Notes: generated by a model from the sequence alone, not told the origin. Counted from the stretch's first letter, positions 13,890 through 24,806 are shown. The stretch is 64,000 bases of DNA from Drosophila persimilis (GCF_003286085.1 NW_020825355.1:310001-374000); one strand, 5' to 3'. Translations and numbers: made by a program.

Positions 13890-13921
13890 CTCCAGACTCC
13901 AGACTCTAGACTCCAGACTCA
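13890..13921. repeat. TCCAGAC tandem repeat
   Basis: Four to five imperfect copies of a 7-8-base TCCAGAC unit in non-coding DNA. Confidence 0.75.
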
Positions 13922-16207
13922 GCCTCTGGTCTGATTCTATTAGGGGAGAAGATAATTAATTATAATTATCTGTCCTAAGTGCAGCCCCATTATACTCAAC
14001 GCCCGCCTGGATGATGATGATACAGATGATGACGTTGATGAGCAGCAGAGGCCCTACAAACTACTCTCTTAGATGAGTGATGGCTCTGGCATATGGGGCA
14101 TGGGAAAACATGAATATAAACCATGATTACAGAGCGGCTGAAATGTGCAGCCTGGACGCATCCAAAGAGCTTCATTTAGGCCACAAATTTTGTAGTTTCC
14201 GTACAAAAAAAAAAAAATATACAAAAATCTTCAAGCAAATATTATTTTTCAAAATATTCATAATCTTTCGGATTTTCGCCTAAGTGTTTCTATAATTTAG
14301 TTATTCTTAAATATATACCTCACACAGCAACATAAATCTAAACGAAAACGTTTAGGGAAACGCCTACATGAAGATTATCTCTTTGTCTTGGATATATATG
14401 TAGATAGACACATCTGGTAGATATAAGATTGTCTATATGTAGATAGATACGGGCGGCTAGGCCTAAAATAAAATTTACCTCACTTTTTACTCAATTTCTG
14501 CGGCTTTTTCTTTTTTCTTTAAAGCAATCATTGAAGATTCCCATGGAGGACCACAGAAATGTACCACATCACATCGTGTCCATCAAAACTATGCAAGTCA
14601 CCTACCTCATCGTGTGGCATGCCTCCGTGCCACCGTCCATGCTATACAATCAATTGCACATTGTGCACGTAGTGGAGTATGTGCGTGTTTGAGGCTTCTG
14701 TTTTGGGGACTTTGGGCGGGGGGGCGGTGGCTGTTTGGGGCTCGGTTTAGGGGCGTGTGAAATCGAAACCATTGAAATTGAAAACTGAAAACACTGAATG
14801 AAAAGTTTTGCGGGGGGGCTGGCCTGGCCAGCCTTGGAATTGAATTGAATTTTTCGGTGGCATGCCGGGCAAACTATGTATGGTTCAGGCTCCGGGTTGG
14901 TGGGGGCCAGGAACTTTTGCGACCCCATGTGGCCCATGTAACTGACCCACATCAACCACACACACACACACACAGAAAGAAGGTGAGAGTCAGCGGGGGA
15001 ATGTCTGCAAAAGATTTTCCCTGGCATGTAGAGGGAAATTTTCTGAAAGTTTTGAGCTAAAAAAAAAACTACCGAGCACACTTCATAATTGTATGCGAAA
15101 GTTCCCTGTGTGGAAGTTTCCACTCTCTAAGCAGAGGCGTGGCTAGCTAACCAAAGGCCCCTCCTGGTGGGAAAATATTAAAATTTAGAGCACAAGATCT
15201 ATGCAAACAGTACACGAAAGCTTACCCCTTGGCCTATAATCTGCGATCTCCAAGATTTGGAATGCCTCACCATACAAATGAGCCACCCTGGAAGGAGAGC
15301 AAGCCGGCGGTAGGCGCTTTTGGCGATTACTTTATAGGGTCTTTCACACTACATACTTATTTTTGGCTCACACACACACGCATTGCCAGGAATCCCGTGA
15401 CCGGTGAGTGCTCCTCTGACTAGCTTTTCACGGCCCGAAACGGGAGCACGCACGCTCGGAAATGGGTGTGAAATGGATATGACAGTGTTGGAGCGGTGCA
15501 GTTATGTATGCGTAGGAGGCTTAGTAGCTCGCTCTTTCCATGATCGGCATTTTCTCCCCTCTCCCACCCCTCGGTACCCAGCACTTTAGCCCCCTCAACC
15601 TTACTTCACTCACCGCACGCGTAAAGGTCCGCTCTCTTGGAGAAAATATGCACAAAAAGAGCAGCTAGGGCACGGATCAGAATGAGAGAATGGCATGTGT
15701 CACCTGTTGGCGAGAGTGAGATGAAAACGTGCAGCGTATGCGCATTCTTTGCCAAATTTGTCTCAGCTTTGCTGGTGAGAGCTGCAAGGCCCCTGCGTTG
15801 TTACGCCACTGTGTGTGAGGCCAGCCAAAAGTTTCAAGGTGCAAGTGCCAACGAGGCGTATACATCATAAATGCCATAACACGGAGACCACATTGTGGCC
15901 AGGGCCTGGGCCGGGTCAGCCATTTGAATGGGACGTGAAGCATCTGTACTGCACAGAAAAATCGATTTAGCCTTGCAAGGGGTTCATTAGGCCATGTCCT
16001 AATTGAATGGGATTCAGGACTGGCGATTCTGTTCAATCTGTGGAGTACTCTCACGGAACTTGACCTATTTCCCAAGTAGTGTCAGTCTCATTTTATAATC
16101 ATTATATGTCTTTAGGGCTCAGATTAAACAGACTGCCTGGATAGCCAGATAATAATCCTTGTGTATTTTGTTTTTGGATGCACTCAGTTCATAAAGATTA
16201 GGCCTCT

Positions 16208-16971
16208 TTATGGCAACAATCGTCCGTTGAGAGACAAAGAAGTGACACTCGCCGAGCATCTGGCCTGCGTTAGAGTGGTGCACATCTTTGTGGTACTGTC
16301 AAAGTATGTGGATCCCGCGCAGGAGTAGATGGCTCCATACCATACACTTGCAAACGTATAGCAGGAGATGTATCTGGAAAATGTATCTCATACGTTAGAG
16401 CCTGATTGGAGTTGAGATGAATTGGGAGGGGCAATACTTACTGCCTGCAGGTGGTTGTGGCATCAGAGCCATAGGGAAAGCGTCCTGGCTGCTGCAGGCT
16501 GCGGCAGTACTGGGTGGGATCTGTTATGGAAGTGCCTGTGCCGTTACCGTCAGTTGAATTGTTCGCACAGGATGCCGGATAGGTGGCCGAACTGCCACAG
16601 ATATCAGGATTATCCACGCTGCAAACCAAACTCGTGCCGCAGGAGCCTATAATCGATGTACTCGGCGTGTCCTGTCCCAGACACAAGGCAAATTGCGATG
16701 TGCTGATGCACGCAAATTGCTTGTCCGCACTGCATTGGTTGCAGTTCAAACAGGCCCCGTAGGTCTCATCCGGGCTGCAAAAGGTACCGCTTGCGGTACA
16801 GAAGTAGTTGGTAGGACAGCTCGTAACGGGCCCCAAGGGCACATGAGCGACGGAGCAGATCTGATACTCCGTGGCCGATACGCAGGCTACATTGGCATCA
16901 GACGAACAGACATTGCACTCGGCCCAACAGCCCAGCACCCCGATTCCCAGCAAGATCAGCAGACGGAGCAT
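16208..16971 (-). CDS. Secreted Cys-rich protein with C-terminal chitin-binding domain (cluster gene 1)
   Basis: Predicted exons are 16971-16442 and 16373-16208 (68-nt intron, GTAAGT donor, CAG acceptor, phase 2), giving 231 aa. The ATG at 16971 begins a signal peptide (MLRLLILLGIGVLGCWA) and lies 14 nt after an initiator; a frame-extending ATG upstream falls before that start site. After the signal come two Cys-rich repeats opening ECNVC and NCNQC, each ending in a Pxx-CP/CG-xx-C pattern, then an Asn/Thr spacer with N-glycosylation sites. Next is a CBM14-like domain with YCRSL, TTTCRQYISC, W-x-G-A-x-Y-x-C-A-G, Y-F-D and a final RC. The family binds chitin outside the cell (peritrophic matrix or cuticle). 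Neighbouring genes 2 and 3 on the same strand are close paralogues. Exact product name unknown. Confidence 0.85.
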
Positions 16972-16982
16972 CTTCAAGTGGA

Positions 16983-17035
16983 ACTGAGACTCGCATTTGC
17001 CCTGCAACAGAATTTATTCATTCAGTTTTATCTCA
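16983..17035 (-). promoter_or_regulatory. Core promoter of cluster gene 1
   Basis: On the minus strand an initiator TCAGTT has its A at 16985. A weak TATA-like ATAAAT starts about 31 bases upstream at 17016, and an AGATAA GATA-type site is at 17033-17028. The predicted 5' UTR is only about 14 nt. Confidence 0.5.
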
Positions 17036-17623
17036 TTAAAGTTGCAATCACACTCCCTATATTGCTTTGGATTATAGTGCATCATAAAGATTAAAGAGGA
17101 ATCTGGAAAACTTCCAACAACAGTAGAATCGAGGAAATCAGCTGACAAGGGATATACGTTAGATATATAATAAATCTACTAAAAATTCGCTACTCTACTA
17201 CTACTACTTTCTACTCTACTGAAGAGTCGGTACTCAGAGCTGTCAAAGTGTGACATGTAAATGTAGGCAGCCTATAAGACGACACTAGCCATTCAATTAG
17301 TTCAGTTTAACATTAATTCTATGCTGAATAGTATTTGTATACAAGAAATAAATTATCAAAATCAATATAGAACCGTTCAAAGAGAAGATAACATTTATTC
17401 TTAGTTATCGTATATTTATGATAAAATAGTTAAACAGATGGTTAAAGACGACGTTTGTTTGTTCATTTAAATTCTATTTTATTCCTTCAGTGAGTGTCGA
17501 GTTTTAAATAGTGAATACTTTCGTGTTTGACCTCACTGCAGTTTTTCAAAAAACTAACTAAGATGCAAACACAAATCCAGAGAACATTATTTTAGAGTAT
17601 CTAACTATAAGCTAAAACCGAAA

Positions 17624-18400
17624 TCACAATAGATACAGATTGCTGAGACTTAAAGTGGCGACTCCAGCACTGCATCTGGGTGGCAATTTAGTGGTGCAGT
17701 ACTTTGTGGAGCTGTCGTAATAAGTCAGGCCAGGACAATCGTTGAGAGCTCCTTTCCAGATCAGACTGGTGGCATTCACAGTACAAGAGATGTACCTAGA
17801 AAGCAATACCATAGATTAGAATATATCGTGGTATACAGTTACAAATACGAGTACTCACTGCCTGCAGGTGGTTTCCGGATCGATGCCGTAGGGAAACTTT
17901 CCAGTCTGTTGGATGATGCCACAATATGCAGTGGGAGTCAGTCCAATGGGATCCACACCGCCTGGACTCGTATCGCTGTCAGCGGGACAAGTGGGCTGGG
18001 AACCGGAGGTGGCATTGACACAGATATACGGACTGGTCGAGTCGCATACATGGTCCGAGCCGCAGCTGCCGCCGAGCTGGGAGGGTGAACTCGATCCCAG
18101 GCACAAGGCATAGGTCCGATCTGTGAGGCAAGCAAAGTAATCGTTGCACGATCCGCAATTGCAGGCTCTGAGGGCCACACTCTTGCTACAAATCACGGTG
18201 GTCGCGGTACAATAGTACCCTGGGGGGCAGGAGTATGCCGGTTGTATGGGCACGCTGTCATCCGAACAGAACTGGAACGTTGTGTTGGATGCGCAGGACA
18301 CATTGCTTGCGGTCGAACAGGCATTGCATTCGGCCTGGCAGCCCAGAATTAAGATCCCCAGAGCCACTCCGGTAGCCAGCAAGATCAGCAAGCGCAGCAT
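17624..18400 (-). CDS. Secreted Cys-rich protein with C-terminal chitin-binding domain (cluster gene 2)
   Basis: Predicted exons are 18400-17859 and 17795-17624 (63-nt intron, GTGAGT donor, TAG acceptor, phase 2), 237 aa. The protein begins with a signal peptide (MLRLLILLATGVALGI...) and continues with two Cys-rich repeats (ECNACSTASNVSC and NCGSCNDYFAC). A short Pro/Ser spacer then leads to a CBM14-like domain: YCGIIQQTGKFPYG, TTCRQYISC, W-K-G, DCPGLTYYD, YC and RC. The start at 18400 is chosen because a strong TATA box and initiator place the transcription start at 18414; the in-frame ATG at 18451 lies upstream of the TATA box. It resembles cluster gene 1 along its whole length, including the intron position, so a tandem duplication is likely. 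Role inferred from the family: an extracellular chitin-associated protein. Confidence 0.85.
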
Positions 18401-18408
18401 CTTGAAAT

Positions 18409-18469
18409 GCAACTGACTCGGCCCGTGCCTGGCTTGCCCGGCTATATGCATTCAATCTTATCTTATCAT
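18409..18469 (-). promoter_or_regulatory. Core promoter of cluster gene 2 with double GATA site
   Basis: Minus strand: initiator TCAGTT with A at 18414, TATA (CATATAG) starting at 18446, 32 bases upstream, and overlapping GATA-factor sites reading TGATAAGATAAG at 18468-18457. The 5' UTR would be 14 nt. Confidence 0.65.
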
Positions 18470-18800
18470 CCGGAAAACTTGAACACAATAATTTCAAAGG
18501 GATTTCAGACGATCTATATGCAGGTGGCTCTATCTCGTACAATGCATTATCTTTGTACACTATAAATATCCAATAAAAATCACGTGTTTCTGTACGTCAC
18601 ATGTGTTTCTAATCTCAAGAGAACTAATGCCTCAACGATGTCATGAGAATCAGTTTTAACTGTCTTTAGATTCTGTCAGCCCAAATCTTTTACAGGCCCT
18701 GTACCGACGCTGTATATGAGACTGTATGAGAAAAAGAAAAATGTATATACATATGTAATTTAATAAACTTTAGTGCATAATTCTTAAAAGATATATCATA

Positions 18801-19484
18801 TCACACACAATTAGAAGGTTTCGTTGAAGAGCACACAGAAGTAGTGCTATTGAAATAGGGTTTCGCTAAAGGACATTCCCAAACAGCTCCTGACCAGGTA
18901 GAACCCCGATAGAAGCACATTACGTAACTGAAATTCAAGCAGAAATATTACTTCACATTTCAGAAAAAAAAAATACTTAAACATCACCTCTGGCCGGTAG
19001 AATCATTGGGATTGGTATAGCGACCCGTGGTGGCCTTGATCCTGCATATATCAATGATTGCTGGATCCACGGTGGTTGGGGTACTCGCTGTAATGGTGGT
19101 GGTTTCTGGGGTTGGGGTACTCGCTGTAATGGTGATGGTAGCTGTGGTGCCCGTGGAGCTCTCTGTGCTGCTGCTGGAGGTCACTGTAGTGCTCGTGGTG
19201 CTCTCTGCACTGCTCGTGTTGGACTGTGTAGTGCCCGTGGTGCTCTCTGTGCTGTCTGTGATGCAGGCAGTGAGTGCCGGGCTTTTCTGACAAACTATAG
19301 CTTCTCCCGTGCAATAAAAGCCATTTTGGCAGGGGGTTGCGTCGCCAATTAGCAATGCTGCTTCATTACAAAATTTGAAGGAAGTTTCCGATACACAGGC
19401 CGTGTTGGACCAGGAAGAACAGACATTGCAGGCGGCCTGACAGCCGAGTATGCCCACTCCCAGACAGAACAGAAGGCGCAGCAT
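18801..19484 (-). CDS. Secreted Cys-rich protein, Ser/Thr-rich linker, degenerate chitin-binding domain (cluster gene 3)
   Basis: Predicted exons are 19484-18988 and 18927-18801 (60-nt intron, GTGATG donor, CAG acceptor, phase 2), 207 aa. Signal peptide MLRLLFCLGVGILGCQA is followed by only one complete Cys-rich repeat (CNVCSSWSNTACVS...). A linker of roughly 75 residues is almost pure Ser/Thr with Pro and Glu, probably O-glycosylated and mucin-like. The C-terminal CBM14-like domain has ICRIKATTGRY, YVMC, TWSGAVWECP, PYFN, VC and a final NC. Where the sisters have TCRQY, this protein reads TGQSY, so a normally disulphide-bonded cysteine is missing. It lies head to head with cluster gene 4, with about 295 bp between their predicted start sites. 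Confidence 0.82.
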
Positions 19485-19493
19485 CTTCGAAAG

Positions 19494-19530
19494 CGACTGA
19501 GGCAATCGACGAACTGCAACGAGCTTTAAG
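19494..19530 (-). promoter_or_regulatory. Core promoter of cluster gene 3
   Basis: Minus strand: initiator TCAGTC with A at 19498 and a TTAAAG TATA-like element starting at 19529, 31 bases upstream. The predicted 5' UTR is 14 nt, the same length as in genes 1 and 2. Confidence 0.5.
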
Positions 19531-19656
19531 TGGGAGCTCGAAGATTGCACTGGCATTACCGGCATTACCAGAGCGAACCACATCGAAGGCAGCCATGAGG
19601 AATTCGCAACTGCCACAAAGTATGCAACGGGTTTGATGCCGCTAAATGCTGCACGA

Positions 19657-19663
19657 CTTATCT
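19657..19663 (-). promoter_or_regulatory. GATA-type site between divergent genes 3 and 4
   Basis: CTTATCT on the plus strand (AGATAAG on minus) midway between two divergent start sites. A GATA-family binding site is the usual reading of this word; binding here is inferred. Confidence 0.4.
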
Positions 19664-19756
19664 AAATTGGGTGTCTTGAATCAAGGTCCCTCAACGCGGC
19701 GAGGCCAGGAGAGATTAAAAGCTATCTCAGACTTCCAAAATAGCTGCCAAAAATGC

Positions 19757-19797
19757 CCTATTTAAACCGTCTCAGCAATAGCCACAGACATCAGTAG
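19757..19797 (+). promoter_or_regulatory. Core promoter of cluster gene 4
   Basis: TATTTAA at 19759-19765 and an initiator ATCAGTA with A at 19793, a spacing of 34 bases. The 5' UTR would be 44 nt. Confidence 0.6.
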
Positions 19798-19836
19798 CAA
19801 CAAAAATTCCATTTCGAGTACAATAACCATCCAGAA

Positions 19837-21232
19837 ATGTCATTTATTCTCCACTTCCTGCTCGGCTGCTGTCTGCTCGCCTCGGCCAGGGCCACGTGCA
19901 ACGTCTGCAATGCTGTCAACAACCTGACCTGCTACTCCCTCAACCAGACACAGGCCTGCGATGCGAATAATTTGCCCACCGGCTTGCCATTCAGCTGTCC
20001 CACCGATTATGTGTGTGTTAGCGGGTCCAACGGAGTGATCTGCGAGCCAGAGGCCAGTGCGGCTAGCCAGGCGGACTGCCAGGAGTGCAACATTTGCGAC
20101 ACAACCAACACCTTTGCCTGCACAGGCACCAGCAGCTTTGCCCTCTGCCTGGGCACCGACACGTTGCAGGATTCAGTCGGAACCTGTGCCGACGGCTATG
20201 TGTGTAATATCAATGCCACACAGATATGTGGTCTGCCCGCGGATGGGGTAAGTTCTAACCAGGAAAGGTGCTTAGGGTGCAGGCAGCTCAATGAAGAAGC
20301 AGAGAGGAATTTGCAGGGCAGCAGCTGTAGCAGCCCAAGTTAACAGCCTGTTACCACTCTCCTTTAACAGTCTGTGGCCGTAAACGGTTGCAGCGCACTG
20401 AAACCACTCTCTCACGGCTCGGGAATACCTGAAGCCGATTGGTCATCCGTCTGTCAGTAAAAGCAGTTATACTTCGAAGTCATGAAAAGTTATAGAAGGC
20501 CAAATGCTATTGTCTAGACTTTTATGATGCTCAGGCAGTTCCAGATAATTTTATACCATTTTCACGCGGTCTTTAAATCATAATAATAGATAAATAGTGT
20601 CTGAGGGACACAGTCAGAGAAATAACTTCAACTCTCTTGAATCCATTCAGATAATGCCCACGTGTTCATATGCCGATGATTCAACTGACAGCAGCACCAC
20701 CAGTCCTCCTCCAACGACGACGGCACCTTCCACCAGCAACCCAACTACATATTGTGCCGCCGTGCAGGCCGAGGGAAGGTTTGCAGTAGGCAATGATGCC
20801 TACACGACCTGTCGCCAGTATATCATGTGCAGCTTGGTCAGCGGCAGTTGGGAGGGTCAGACCTATACATGTCCGGGCAGTCTGTACTTCAGCAGCGCTA
20901 CCAACCTGTGTGTCGCCGCAATGCCGTCGACGTGCTCGACCAGCGTCAGCTCCACAACCTCAACGACAGCGGCCCCAACAACGAGCAATCCTGCTGCCTA
21001 TTGTGCGGCCATGATGTCGCAGGGATACTATCCAGTGGGCACAGATCCCACTACCACATGCCATCAGTATATCTACTGCTTTCTGCTGAGTGGCACCTGG
21101 AGTGGAGAGATGTACACCTGTCCGGGCAGTCTGTACTACAACAGTTCCAGCAAGATCTGTGCGAGTGCCCTGCCCTCGACCTGCTCCGCCACAGTAGCTA
21201 GCCTGACCCTCAATGGCGTGGCTTTAGAGTAA
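19837..21232 (+). CDS. Secreted Cys-rich protein with two chitin-binding domains (cluster gene 4)
   Basis: Predicted exons are 19837-20247 and 20651-21232 (403-nt intron, GGG|GTAAGT donor, CATTCAG acceptor, phase 0), 330 aa. Signal peptide MSFILHFLLGCCLLASARA is followed by two Cys-rich repeats (CNVCNAVNNLTCYS and ECNICDTTNTFACTG). A Ser/Thr/Pro linker leads to two tandem CBM14-like domains separated by a second Thr-rich linker: YCAAVQAEGRFAVG...CRQYIMC...W-E-G...CPGSLYF and YCAAMMSQGYYPVG...CHQYIYC...W-S-G...CPGSLYY. Two chitin-binding domains could cross-link fibres. Unlike its neighbours it has no intron before the YIxC motif in either domain. The intron carries no clear coding exon. The protein ends TLNGVALE, like the sisters' final Ser-Leu-x-Leu-Asn. 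Confidence 0.88.
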
Positions 21233-21265
21233 GTACAGGCTACACAGAGGATATTTGATAGTTTA

Positions 21266-22237
21266 TTAAAGACAAGTAGCAGGCTTCATGTATGAGCACT
21301 TCTGCATCTCTGCTTCGAAATAGGAGTCCGTCGGGCAATCGTATTCCTTGGCTTGAACAACAATGCTATTTTTAATGTAGCAACTGATGTAGCTATAAAT
21401 ATAAGATTAACAATTAAAAATACGTGTGGAAAATATTACATAGAACTTTCGTACCGCTTGCAACTGGTATCCGGAGGATCTGTGGGATACAGGCCCGTCT
21501 CCAGGTGCTGCGTACACACTTCCAAGGGGGTCAGGGGTTTCATAGTGGTTGTAGGTACTGTAGGTATTGTAGGTACTGTAGGGGTGCTCTCTGTACTCTC
21601 ATTAGGATCGGGTGATGTACTGGAAGTCGGCGACGCTGTGGTCGTATCCACCAGCTGATCGTTGAGGTCACAGGTCAGCGTTTGATTCGCCACCTCAGGA
21701 ACACAGATACTATCGGTGCTGGCATCACAAACCATGCCAGTGGGACAATAACCGAACTTCCCAGTGGGACTGACAGCCCCATAGCACATCTGAAAGATGC
21801 CACGGCTCAGGCAGGCGAACAGAAAGTTCCGATGGGCGCTGCACTGACCGCACTGGGAGGTGTCCCCACAGCTGGGCGGCCGCTGGTTGCTCTTCTGGGT
21901 ACAGATCGCAGTCAGATTTGTGCAGTCGAAGCCTTCAAGGCAGTGGTAGAGTTGATCCGTGTGCGGTGTTCCATCTGCAAAGCCGAAAGAGATGTTTAAT
22001 CCGGAGTATGATATCTATAGAGGACACTCACCGCCAAAGCACAGATAGAAGGAAGTGGAATTGATGCAGGCAACTTTATTCGATTGACAGACATTGCACT
22101 CGGATACGGTTTGGCCCACCAGAAAGGCCAGAAATAGCTGGAAAACGCTTTCAGTTATTTTCCTTTCTACTTGTTAAGATAAAACCAAAACCTACCACTG
22201 CCAAAATTGGAATAAAACTGTTGTTATTTTGGGACAT
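21266..22237 (-). CDS. Secreted Cys-rich protein with Thr-rich linker and chitin-binding domain (cluster gene 5)
   Basis: Predicted exons are 22237-22196, 22137-22032, 21974-21455 and 21392-21266, with introns in phases 0, 1 and 2, giving 264 aa. The signal peptide is split by the first intron (MSQNNNSFIPILAV, then LFLAFLVGQTVS). Cys-rich repeats follow (ECNVCQSNKVAC and QCGQCSAHRNFLFAC), then a Thr/Pro/Ser linker, then a CBM14-like domain: VCTQHLETGLYP, TSCKRYISC, YDCP, SYFE, KCSY and TCL. Tryptophan is absent from the middle of that domain, where the sisters have WxG. The TAA stop overlaps an AATAAA polyadenylation signal, so the 3' UTR must be very short. An AGATAA site sits in the first intron at 22177. 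It is likely a secreted chitin-associated protein; the exact role is unknown. Confidence 0.82.
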
Positions 22238-23394
22238 TTTCGTGTAGAGAGAGATTGCTTGTGTTCACTGTCAAGGCTCTGAGACGACTAAACGAAATTA
22301 GTTGATAGCTTCGACATAAACCCAGAAGCTGCGTCTTCAATGTTTGCCCAGTCTTAACTTTTCTCCGGGGTCCGCGCTAATTGTTTTATTTGCCTTTTGC
22401 TTTCCACATGATTGCTGCTTTATATGGTCTCATGCTATTCCCAGATTAGCAGCATAAGAACATACGAATATTGCGTGGGCGCGGAGACCAGTGACCATTG
22501 GAGTCGAAAAACTCTTCGTTAAAAAGTGGAACGGCATGTGTCAGAAAGTTAACATTCAAAAGGGACTACTCTCTAGTTTGTTTGGATACATGTTTGTGGA
22601 TGTATTTATTTAATACTTGATTAATCAACAGGAATTTCAGTTGAGTCCACAAACAAAAGTTCTATGGATTTATTATCAGAAAGAAAGTAAAACAAAAAGT
22701 TTTGTTATGGCATACATGTGATAATATAGTCATCGTCATTATCATCATACTAATAAAGTTCATCGAAGCTCGGCCGGAAGCGTTGGTTCCTTTATCTCTT
22801 TTCAAGTATTTATCCACGGAAACCTGAAGGTTTGGTTCGTTTTTACCATGCAATAGTCTTGAATGCAGTTCAACGACAAAACCTGAAGCCTTGGCTCAAG
22901 CAGTGCTGAAAGCTGAAGCAGTGCATCGCTGAAGCCTGAAGGTTTGGTTCGTTTTCCCTTGTAAGCAGTTCAACAACGAAACCTAAAGCTTTGGTCCGTT
23001 TTTTTCGAAAGCTAATAGCTAATTTAAATTTTTTGAATTACCAAATCATGCACAACTATTTTATGCGAGGTACCGTAATTTATGGCAATCCAACAAACCG
23101 AGATTCTATGGTTTTTTTTTAAGAAGGAGAGTAGGACCAGAATCTAAGTACTTCTTGGCTTCCTTCCTGGACAGAGTATTTTAACGGTACTGGAATGAGA
23201 GCAGAATACGATTGCCATAATAAAAATAATCCGATATGCCTCTATTATAAGGTACTTACTGCATTCGTAGATTCTTATTTAAGAACAGATTTATATTGTT
23301 TCTAGTTTATCGTATTCTATTACATATTGTTTTATTTTTATTTTGGATAATTTAAGTACATTTTATATTTATTATTAGAGTTTGAAAAAAAACA
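22238..23394. other. Intergenic region between cluster genes 5 and 6
   Basis: No gene is supported. It contains the 5' flank of gene 5, simple AT-rich sequence and a divergent copy of a minisatellite-like repeat at 22815-23005 (listed separately). An AATAAA for cluster gene 6 lies at 23373-23368 on the minus strand. Confidence 0.6.
22815..23005. repeat. Diverged copies of the AACCTGAAGGTTTGGTTCG repeat
   Basis: The phrase CCTGAAGGTTTGGTTCGTTTT occurs at 22823 and again at 22935. Related fragments lie between and after them (GCAGTTCAAC, CCTGAAGCCTTGG, CCTAAAGCTTTGGTCCG). The same phrases in the same order make up the array at 27414-27660, so the two loci share a repeat family. Function unknown. 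Confidence 0.75.
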
Positions 23395-24794
23395 CTATAC
23401 ATCCGTACATCCCGGTCCAGATGGCTTGGTCGTGCCACAAGTGAAGGCGGATGCGTTGAAGTACGGCTTGGTAGCGACACAATTATAGACTACGCCCTTC
23501 CAACTGTTCTCCCTATAGATGCAATTGATGTAGCTGAAAAAGGATAATCCGATTAGTTTTCGATAGCTGGTCAGGGGGATATCGTGGACCTACCTCGTGC
23601 ACACAGTGTCCCCGGGTATGGCATAGCGACCGGCGGTGGTGATGCCTTGACAATAGACGGTCTCCGCTGGTAGGGTGGTCTGAGTAGTAGGCTCCTCTGT
23701 GGTTGGGGTCACTGTGGTTGGTGTCACTGTGGTTGGGGTCACTGTGGTTGGGGTCACTGTGGTTGGGGTCACTGTGGTTGGAGTTACCTCTGTTGGTGTG
23801 TTTACTGTGGTTGGAGTTGTCTCTGTGGGAAGGGTTACTGTGGGAGTGGGACTAGGTTCTGTTGGAATGGTGACTGTGGTGGGGGAGGTCTCTATTGGAA
23901 GGGTTACAGTGGGAGTGGGACTAGGTTCTGTTGGAATAGTGACTGTGGTGGGGGAGGTCTCTGTGGGAGTGTTTACTGTGGTTTGGGTGGTATCTGTGGA
24001 AGGATTTGGTGTGGGAGTAGGAGTGGTCTCTGTGGGAGATGTTACTGTGGTTGGAGTGGTCTCAGTAGGAGTGTTTACTGTAGGAGTGGAAGTGGAGTCT
24101 GTTGGAAGGGTTACTGTGGTTGAGTCTGTGGTAGGGTCTACTGTTGTGATCCCTGTTGTTGCTGTAGAAGGATTCACAGTGGTTACAGTCGGATCATCGG
24201 AAGGGGACGCTGTGGTTACCGGACTAGTGTCCACTAAGGTGGTATCGATAGGTAATTCATCGGCGAAAACTAGCCCAGGTAGATCGCATACGTCGCCGGT
24301 TGCGCCCTTGCAATGGGAGACACAGGGTGTACCCGCAGTAGCTGAAGCCGTACTGCACACGAAATTGTTCTTGCATGTCTGTGTGTACGCGGTGATCGCC
24401 CCATTGCTGCAGGCGGCAAAGGTGTTACGCGAGGTGCAAGTGAACTTGGTGGCGATATCGGCACAAACACCGCATACGGAAACATCTCCGCAGCCCCTTA
24501 GCACACTCGTACTGTTAGCCATACAGGTGGCATGGTAATCCGTGCAGATGGCCCTCTCGCTGGGGCACGTGTAGTTTTGCGTCTGGTCGCGCACACCTAT
24601 CAAAGCCGATTCATTAGATAGAAGACTCCGGGGTAGGCCAATCACTTACCATCGAAGCATAATTGGTACTGGGTCTCGCTAATGCACGCGTGAGAGTTCA
24701 CGCACCGGCCACAGACAGCATCCACGGCGGCTGGCGACAGGAGGATGGCTGCGAGCACAGCAAGCGACAATATCTGTAACTTGGACACCTTCAT
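23395..24794 (-). CDS. Secreted mucin-like protein with chitin-binding domain (cluster gene 6)
   Basis: Predicted exons are 24794-24650, 24596-23594 and 23533-23395, introns in phases 1 and 2, giving 428 aa. The ATG at 24794 starts a signal peptide (MKVSKLQILSLAVLAAILL...). Cys-rich repeats follow (CGRCVNSHACIS...LCFDG; VCGVCADIATKFTCTS...). A region of about 180 residues is mostly Thr, Pro, Val and Ser, including six near-perfect TTVTP units encoded by 15-bp DNA repeats and a larger 22-residue repeat. It would be heavily O-glycosylated. The C-terminal CBM14-like domain reads YCQGITTAGRYAIPG, VCTRYINC, SWKGVVYNC, PYFN, FTCG and GCTDV. The architecture resembles peritrophic-matrix mucins. It lies head to head with cluster gene 7. 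AATAAA sits at 23373-23368. Confidence 0.87.
23699..23790 (-). repeat. 15-bp coding minisatellite (TTVTP units)
   Basis: About six tandem copies of a 15-bp unit (plus strand GTCACTGTGGTTGGG) encode consecutive Thr-Thr-Val-Thr-Pro pentapeptides in cluster gene 6. Units differ by single silent or conservative changes. Confidence 0.9.
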
Positions 24795-24806
24795 CTCTAG
24801 TTGGCA

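Larger units (their letters stand above)
10534..16207. other. Non-coding interval
   Basis: No gene is supported. The interval holds the AT-rich block described separately, a TCCAGAC tandem repeat at 13890-13921, CA and GT runs (for example 14957-14972), and scattered short frames without similarity. Frames at 15637-16075 on both strands overlap each other and carry no recognisable domain, signal peptide or splice signals. Confidence 0.6.

Noticed and set aside
18401..18451. Upstream in-frame ATG extending cluster gene 2
   Set aside because: It lies upstream of the TATA box and initiator; the ATG at 18400 gives a clean signal peptide.
23699..24538. Plus-strand 279-codon frame of Val/Gly repeats
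   Set aside because: It is the antisense shadow of the Thr-rich repeat of cluster gene 6; its open state follows from the 15-bp repeat.
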